The notes beneath the pieces were generated by a model. The model saw nothing but the letters and a program-made list of their open reading frames with translations, ran no database searches and was not told the DNA's origin. The position numbers and the translations under genes are program-made. A DNA stretch of 64,000 bases from Legionella sp. (GTDB taxonomy: Bacteria; Pseudomonadota; Gammaproteobacteria; Legionellales; Legionellaceae): the NCBI GenBank assembly GCA_017306715.1, contig JAFKHV010000011.1, positions 34,093-98,092 of the forward strand, read 5' to 3'. This document shows positions 59,198 to 64,000 of the stretch, piece after piece. How positions within the stretch are numbered: position 1 is the stretch's first letter; the number at the start of each line of letters is the position of its first letter.

Positions 59198-60463
59198 TCA
59201 TCGAATTTCGTTTTTGTAGGCGAAATACTTATTGAGATTAAAGTGAGTATAATTGTTGGTGTGAGCTGGTTTATCACGCATGGAATAACCAATCCAGGCT
59301 TCCATAAGGGTGGTATCGTATAATGCACTGATAAATGTATCATCATTACCAACAGTTTTTGCAACCTCTAAACCCGTATCCTTATCGAAAGACTCTGACT
59401 TGGACTGCAATACGTTATAAAAGTCATGCATAAGAAACTCTTCAGGCACACCGTTTACTTTACGTCCCACCATATCCGTCCAATAAACTGCGCCTTTTAT
59501 TGGTTGATAAAATAAATATTTGGGATCATCATACAATACCAAATTTAAGTCAGGGGATTCATCATCACTATATGCATGAACAAATCCCGGTCCCATAAAA
59601 AGGAGCTGTAACGAATCTTTCTTTTGTAAGGGGTCGGAAATGATTACAAAATGTGAAGTAGCGGGATGGTTCATCCTAATTAAATCGGTTGCTTCTTTTG
59701 CAGTTTGAGTATAAGCCAGAACCAATTGGATCAAATTTTTAATAGGAAGACCGCTGTTACTAAAGCGTCTATAAAAAGGCCCGCGACTTTGACTGAAAGC
59801 CACACCATGTTCATTAATACCTGTGGTCACGCCACCGGTTATATTGCACATAAAATCTATTGAGGCATAACTATTGCCTACAGGCTTACCTTGATTATCT
59901 TGTGGAATACGAACCAATAATACGGGTATGTAATTCATGTTCATATTTGGGTAGTAGTCCAAATCCCGTATTTGATAAGTATGACCCCGAGTATAAGGGG
60001 GTTGTGCCGCAAATAACGTGCATTCTTGCTCGCCAAGCTCAATTAAGGTTAAAAATTTTTCTAAAATCATCGGTTCAAGAAAGGGATAACCTGCTTCGCG
60101 ACATCCGGCATAAATTCCAGCAAATTCCATGATGCATTCAGTAGGTAGTAAGGGTAAAAACTTGTGCACGGCTTCTTCTAATTCTTGGTTAAAAACTTCT
60201 CGTTGCTTTTTTAGATAAATAATCACTTTCCGTTTTACACTAAAATAAGTGCTGGTTACCTCATCTACTAATTGCTTGGCATACTCTCTACCGAGGAGAT
60301 AGCCCATATCATAGTAAGTACCACTTAGGGTAATAATATGGGATTTTCTTCCGTCGGTGATAAACTGTTCGCTACGAATAAAGCGATTAGGAGATTGTTT
60401 ATCCGAAATATCTTTTGTTAGCGGTATTCTTTTTTGTAGTAATTCGTTTAAATATGGTTCCAT
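59198..60463 (-). CDS. C45-type (isopenicillin acyltransferase-like) N-acyltransferase/amidase
   Basis: 421 residues; of three successive ATGs the third is best spaced from GGGAG. It has the family N-terminal motif GTYYDMGYLLGREYA at about 48-62, and the Ntn-hydrolase nucleophile Cys148 in GEQECTLFAAQ followed by GHTYQIRDLDY, where such proenzymes cut themselves before Cys. Relatives transfer acyl groups to or from amines (acyl-CoA:6-aminopenicillanate acyltransferase, acid-ceramidase-like amidases). No signal peptide. Last gene of the aminotransferase operon, 24 bases after the GMC gene, so it may acylate or deacylate the amine made there. Confidence 0.8.
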   Translation of the reverse strand: MEPYLNELLQKRIPLTKDISDKQSPNRFIRSEQFITDGRKSHIITLSGTYYDMGYLLGREYAKQLVDEVTSTYFSVKRKVIIYLKKQREVFNQELEEAVHKFLPLLPTECIMEFAGIYAGCREAGYPFLEPMILEKFLTLIELGEQECTLFAAQPPYTRGHTYQIRDLDYYPNMNMNYIPVLLVRIPQDNQGKPVGNSYASIDFMCNITGGVTTGINEHGVAFSQSRGPFYRRFSNSGLPIKNLIQLVLAYTQTAKEATDLIRMNHPATSHFVIISDPLQKKDSLQLLFMGPGFVHAYSDDESPDLNLVLYDDPKYLFYQPIKGAVYWTDMVGRKVNGVPEEFLMHDFYNVLQSKSESFDKDTGLEVAKTVGNDDTFISALYDTTLMEAWIGYSMRDKPAHTNNYTHFNLNKYFAYKNEIR

Positions 60464-60487
60464 CATCATTCTCCCTTTTAAACTAAA

Positions 60488-61891
60488 TTATCGATCCCGC
60501 ATTAAATATCTGGCTATAGCTGTAATGGTTAAACAGGGATTGGATGCCCCTTGCGATGGCCAAATTGCCGGATCAGTGCAATGAAGATTTTTATAATTCC
60601 AAAAGGTTCCCCGTTCATTAACCAAACCATTTGGCGGTTCTTCACTCATTACCAACCCACCTCGTTCGTGATAACTCATGCCCGGGGGTTGAAATTCTAT
60701 TTTTTGGAGGCTGCCGCCCAGTGCTGTGGCAATTTTTTTTGCTTTAGTTGCCATTGCGGAAAATGTTTCTATATCGTGTGGCGTATGCTGATAATATACT
60801 TTATAGCCCAAAGTAGAATTATCCAGAATAACACGATTATCAGGGTTAATTTCTGCAACACCGAACCCGTAGAGGAGCAGATATTGGGTGTTTTTATGCC
60901 AATCAAGCCACACCGTCGCATAATTATTATCATACCAAGTCTCGCCTAAAGGACCATGAATCTCAAAAAGATACGGTTCATCTAAAGCAGCAGTCGCATG
61001 TAAATAAACGGGCGCAGTTAAAGGTTGCCTTAAGCGAATCAATCCCTTACAAAAAAGATGTTCGCTTATTCCCGTCCCAGGTTGATGTTCTAATTTTAAG
61101 TTAGAATTAAGCACCAGTTGGTTCGAACGCAAAGCGCCGCATGCTAACACATAATGCTTCGCCCGCAAGCGTACTTCATGAGATTGAAGCCGATCTTCCA
61201 GGACTAAACTTGTGATATGACCTTGACCTGCCTCCAGGCGGATAGCTTGCATATCGCATAATAGATGAATTCCTTTAGATTGGATGTCCGCAGTAAAGTA
61301 TTTGCTTGATAATAACCTACTGATGCCGCTGAATAACAAATGCGGTAAACGGGAGTTTCCTGCATAAGCATCGACTGCCAAGGGAGAGGGTTCTAAATTA
61401 ATGGTGCTTTCTTGCCCCATTTTAATTAAATTTTCTTGTTCTTGATTATGAAAAAAATGACGATTAACACCAAGGTGTCGTTCAGCCCATTCATAATCTT
61501 CTTTTAATTGATTTGCAGCAATAGGCCAGGTTTCAAAATCACTATCTAAAAATCGTGGACTATGTCCTCCCCAGAATAAGGTTCGCCCTCCAGCAACCGT
61601 CCAGGTTTGGCTCGGAAATTTTTCCTGGTTTTGATTCTCCCACTCACTATAACTAGAATAGCTAGAACTCACAGTTTTTAATAATTCCGGATTATAACGT
61701 AGTGAAGTTGAGCCCACATGATCCGTAAGTGCCAGAGGTCCTGCTTCTACAACCAGAATGTTATATCCCTGTTCTGCCAAGGTAATGGCACTACTTGACC
61801 CTGCGGCGCCACTACCGATAACAATATAATCAAATTCAATTTCATGACACGATGCCACATTGATTTCGAATATTTTTTTAAGGTTGTTCAT
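60488..61891 (-). CDS. GMC-family FAD-dependent oxidoreductase
   Basis: 467 residues from the ATG at 61891, which has GGA eight bases upstream; a frame 18 codons longer would overlap the aminotransferase by 68 bases. The FAD-binding GSGAAG is at 26-31 with acidic VVEAG ending strand 2, then GGRTLFWGGHSPRF (GMC signature 1-like). The C-terminal domain has YHERGG and GASNPCLTITAIA, the positions of the catalytic His and Asn/His pair. Family members oxidise primary or secondary alcohols of sugars, choline and cyclitols. The start overlaps the aminotransferase stop by 14 bases, so it is coupled. Confidence 0.85.
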   Translation of the reverse strand: MNNLKKIFEINVASCHEIEFDYIVIGSGAAGSSSAITLAEQGYNILVVEAGPLALTDHVGSTSLRYNPELLKTVSSSYSSYSEWENQNQEKFPSQTWTVAGGRTLFWGGHSPRFLDSDFETWPIAANQLKEDYEWAERHLGVNRHFFHNQEQENLIKMGQESTINLEPSPLAVDAYAGNSRLPHLLFSGISRLLSSKYFTADIQSKGIHLLCDMQAIRLEAGQGHITSLVLEDRLQSHEVRLRAKHYVLACGALRSNQLVLNSNLKLEHQPGTGISEHLFCKGLIRLRQPLTAPVYLHATAALDEPYLFEIHGPLGETWYDNNYATVWLDWHKNTQYLLLYGFGVAEINPDNRVILDNSTLGYKVYYQHTPHDIETFSAMATKAKKIATALGGSLQKIEFQPPGMSYHERGGLVMSEEPPNGLVNERGTFWNYKNLHCTDPAIWPSQGASNPCLTITAIARYLMRDR

Positions 61892-63161
61892 ACTCATTCC
61901 GTTCTGCATGAATTTTAAGAAACGCGTTGACGATATCTTCTTCATCTTGAGGGGTAAGATTTGACGCTATCGCTAACTTTAAACTACGATGCGCCAAATC
62001 ATCGCAGTTGGGTAGACTTCCTTTGCTGTAGGATAATTCTTTCGCGAAGGTATTTAGGGGATGAGTCCAAGGAAAGCCGTCAGCGGAGTTGGAACTCTTG
62101 TGAACCAAACTGGGAGTATTGTAATACCAATAAAAATTCACATCGCCTAAAACGACGGTGGCGACACTACCAGCAGGACCAGTAATTCCTTCTTCGATTA
62201 AGCGTTTGACATAGTAACGACAGGTGTCTTCATCCGGTAATGTAATGATCAAAAAAGCTCCACTATCCCCATCGGGATCGGGAACTTGACGAAAAGTAAA
62301 TCCAGCTAAGTGTTGAATTTTTTCTTTTATGCGATATTTTGAGTCGTGCATTGCCCCAACAATACGGGGCAGTTTTTTTAATTGTACCCATGCTACGGCA
62401 CCTGTTAACTCAGACATACGGGCGCCTACGCCCCAGAGATAAATGTCAGAATTTGAGGAGTCTAGGCGACCTTTTTCATTACGGGCATAACCTAAATCGT
62501 GGATAGCAAAACAACGTTGGTACAGTTCTTCATTATCGCAAACAATCATTCCCCCTTCACCAGAAGTCATATTTTTGTTTAACTGAAAACTATAAATTGC
62601 TATGTCACCAAAAGCACCAGCAGCTTTGCCATGTAAAGTCGCGCCAACCGCTTGAGCACAGTCCTCCAATACTTTTAGATTATTTTTTTGGGCGATCTGC
62701 ATAATTTTATCGATATTCCCCATAGCGCCACTCATATGAATGTAGAGAATTACTTTTGAGCGCGAATTGATTTTTTTCTCTAAATCTTCTGCGGACATAC
62801 AAAAGGTCTCATCAATGTCGACGAGTCTTGGGATTGCCCCAGTTCTAACAATAGCACTCGCACAGCTGCCCCATAGATATCCAGGAAGTAAAACCTCATC
62901 TCCGGGCCCCACACCAAGCGCACTGAGCGAGATATACAAAGCGGTGGTACCACTACTGACGGCTAAAGCACGTTCTCGCCCCACCATGCGGCGGAAATTC
63001 TCCTCTAAATGAGTAACCATATTCTGTAAATCATCCCCGTAAAAGCGAAACAGGCTTTTCGCACGTAGGACTTTATTTACTGCCTCAATCTCTTCTTCAT
63101 CGATGAAATGGGCTCCTGGAAGTTCCCAGGGAAGTGGATAGGAGCGAATCGGTTTACTCAT
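61878..63161 (-). CDS. DegT/DnrJ/EryC1/StrS-family PLP aminotransferase
   Basis: 427 residues. Signatures: SSGTTALYISLSALGVGPGDEV at about 69-90, EDCAQAVGA at 166-174 with the PLP-ring Asp, and Lys196 in FQLNKNMTSGEGG as the PLP Schiff-base residue. It resembles members acting on keto-sugars and keto-cyclitols (AHBA synthase, StsC and NtdA types), which transfer the amino group from Gln or Glu. It overlaps the HAD gene by four bases (ATGA) and the GMC gene by 14, so this is a tight operon. Probably aminates the carbonyl created by the GMC enzyme; the substrate is not readable. Confidence 0.9.
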   Translation of the reverse strand: MSKPIRSYPLPWELPGAHFIDEEEIEAVNKVLRAKSLFRFYGDDLQNMVTHLEENFRRMVGRERALAVSSGTTALYISLSALGVGPGDEVLLPGYLWGSCASAIVRTGAIPRLVDIDETFCMSAEDLEKKINSRSKVILYIHMSGAMGNIDKIMQIAQKNNLKVLEDCAQAVGATLHGKAAGAFGDIAIYSFQLNKNMTSGEGGMIVCDNEELYQRCFAIHDLGYARNEKGRLDSSNSDIYLWGVGARMSELTGAVAWVQLKKLPRIVGAMHDSKYRIKEKIQHLAGFTFRQVPDPDGDSGAFLIITLPDEDTCRYYVKRLIEEGITGPAGSVATVVLGDVNFYWYYNTPSLVHKSSNSADGFPWTHPLNTFAKELSYSKGSLPNCDDLAHRSLKLAIASNLTPQDEEDIVNAFLKIHAERNEYEQP

Positions 63162-64000
63162 ATAATCTCCTCGCGTTCAAAATAATCTTGCAATATTGCT
63201 AATATTCCGTGTGCATGATCGTAAGGGCATACATTTTTCACGTAATGTTTCAGATTTGTCGTCGCGTTGTCTACAGCATAACCGTGAGTACAACTTTTTA
63301 ATAAAGCGAGATCATTTTCGCTATCGCCAAAAGCAAAGGTATTTTTTTTATGGATTTTGAATTTTTTAATCAGATATTGTGCTACTTTTTCTTTGCCGCT
63401 AGTAATCGGTATAAAATCAATGTCATAGGCGTTCTCTGGATCTCTGATATTATGATTGCAGCGGCTAATGATTACTTTTACATTGTATTTATAAGCCAGT
63501 AAATTAATGAGCCTAAGATCAATTCTTTCAGAAAGAGTCGTTTCTTGCGCCGCCTGAGTATAATAATAATAGCTTTCTTTAAGAGGATTATCACTGCGTT
63601 TTTCACGGACTAAATGTATACCCCTTTGATCAAGAATACGAACAATTTCATTTACTACATCTTTGTTAAATGTTTTTAAATGGAGATCGTTCCAATGTTT
63701 ATCCTGAAGAAAATTATTATTGACACAATGATGATAAATATCCGTGCCAAAGCCCACAGCGACAAAATCAGGTAGTTGCCTTATTTCTAGGCTTTCTAAT
63801 TTGCGTTGAGTTTCTGCCAGATTGCAGCCGGTGATGATTCCGTAATTGAGTTTATAATATTCTTTTAGATTGTTTATGTAGGACTCAAGCTCATGAAACC
63901 ACTTATGTTCGCGATCATTGTGATCGAAAAGAGTTTCATCTAAATCAAAAAAAAGGATGTACTTATTTTCTTCCCAAGAGTTTATCGCTGATATACTTAC
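63158..64000 (-). CDS. Cof-like HAD phosphatase (5' end outside window)
   Basis: The frame stays open from a GTG at 63757 to the window edge without a stop, giving at least 280 residues, and that extra part holds HAD motif I (FFDLDETLFDH). An N-terminus at 63757 would lack the catalytic Asp and is rejected. Motif II is TG in IITGC, motif III the Lys in GKEKVAQYL, motif IV FGDSENDLALL. A C2-type cap of Cof/sucrose-phosphatase style lies between motifs II and III. Such enzymes dephosphorylate small sugar or polyol phosphates (NtdB, the kanosamine-6-phosphate phosphatase, is an example). First visible gene of the operon; more genes may lie beyond the edge. Confidence 0.85.
   Translation of the reverse strand, partial: VSISAINSWEENKYILFFDLDETLFDHNDREHKWFHELESYINNLKEYYKLNYGIITGCNLAETQRKLESLEIRQLPDFVAVGFGTDIYHHCVNNNFLQDKHWNDLHLKTFNKDVVNEIVRILDQRGIHLVREKRSDNPLKESYYYYTQAAQETTLSERIDLRLINLLAYKYNVKVIISRCNHNIRDPENAYDIDFIPITSGKEKVAQYLIKKFKIHKKNTFAFGDSENDLALLKSCTHGYAVDNATTNLKHYVKNVCPYDHAHGILAILQDYFEREEII

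Noticed and set aside
61892..61945. Longer GMC protein starting at 61945
   Set aside because: It would overlap the aminotransferase by 68 bases and add residues that do not match a GMC N-terminus; the ATG at 61891 has better spacing.
63158..63757. HAD protein starting at the GTG at 63757
   Set aside because: The open frame continues to the window edge and the upstream part contains the catalytic DLDET motif, so the real start lies outside.

Overview
The window looks like a chromosomal segment of a Legionella species (Gammaproteobacteria). The strongest evidence is an enhA-enhB-enhC locus, whose 1194-residue Sel1-repeat EnhC is typical of the genus. Supporting evidence is a letA(gacA)-uvrC pair preceded by phhA, a PmrA-type direct repeat upstream of a large coiled-coil gene, and an IS5-type transposase remnant. 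All calls rest on reading the sequence and on recalled family knowledge; no database search was run.

Layout. 1-2.1 kb: hflC (partial) and purA. 2.2-9.2 kb: a secreted adenosine-deaminase-like protein, a shortened periplasmic-binding-like protein with a cupin, then gpmI-envC-ctpA on the minus strand. 9.3-17.8 kb: the envelope block uppS-cdsA-rseP-bamA-skp-lpxD-fabZ-lpxA. 18-28 kb: an accessory stretch with a candidate Dot/Icm effector behind a PmrA-like box, def, a lipase-like protein, small secreted proteins, CsbD, a broken IS, membrane proteins and a family of tiny YCQWAGI proteins. 28-36 kb: ispB, ychF-pth-rplY, rplU-rpmA-obgE, a CinA-like protein, phhA, letA. 36-52.5 kb: uvrC, then a polyketide locus (methyltransferase, 2-oxoglutarate oxygenase, a 3044-residue PKS, a membrane protein with a Glu-rich tail). 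52.8-57.7 kb: enhABC. 57.8-64 kb: an unknown protein, then a minus-strand operon HAD phosphatase - DegT/StrS aminotransferase - GMC oxidoreductase - C45-type acyltransferase running off the window edge.

Two regions stand out. The PKS has three ketosynthases and no acyltransferase domain, although sequence resembling both flanks of an AT survives after each KS. It carries an ACP-like domain with Glu at the phosphopantetheine Ser position, and it ends in a condensation-like domain instead of a thioesterase. The 59-64 kb operon has the enzyme set for dephosphorylating a polyol or sugar phosphate, oxidising an alcohol, aminating the carbonyl and acylating or deacylating the nitrogen. That is the logic of aminosugar/aminocyclitol pathways, here placed beside a virulence locus. 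Whether the two systems make one product is a hypothesis only.

Several genes appear to start with TTG or GTG (uppS, lpxD, lpxA, letA, the methyltransferase, the PKS). Starts were chosen by Shine-Dalgarno spacing and family N-termini, and several differ from the longest open frame.
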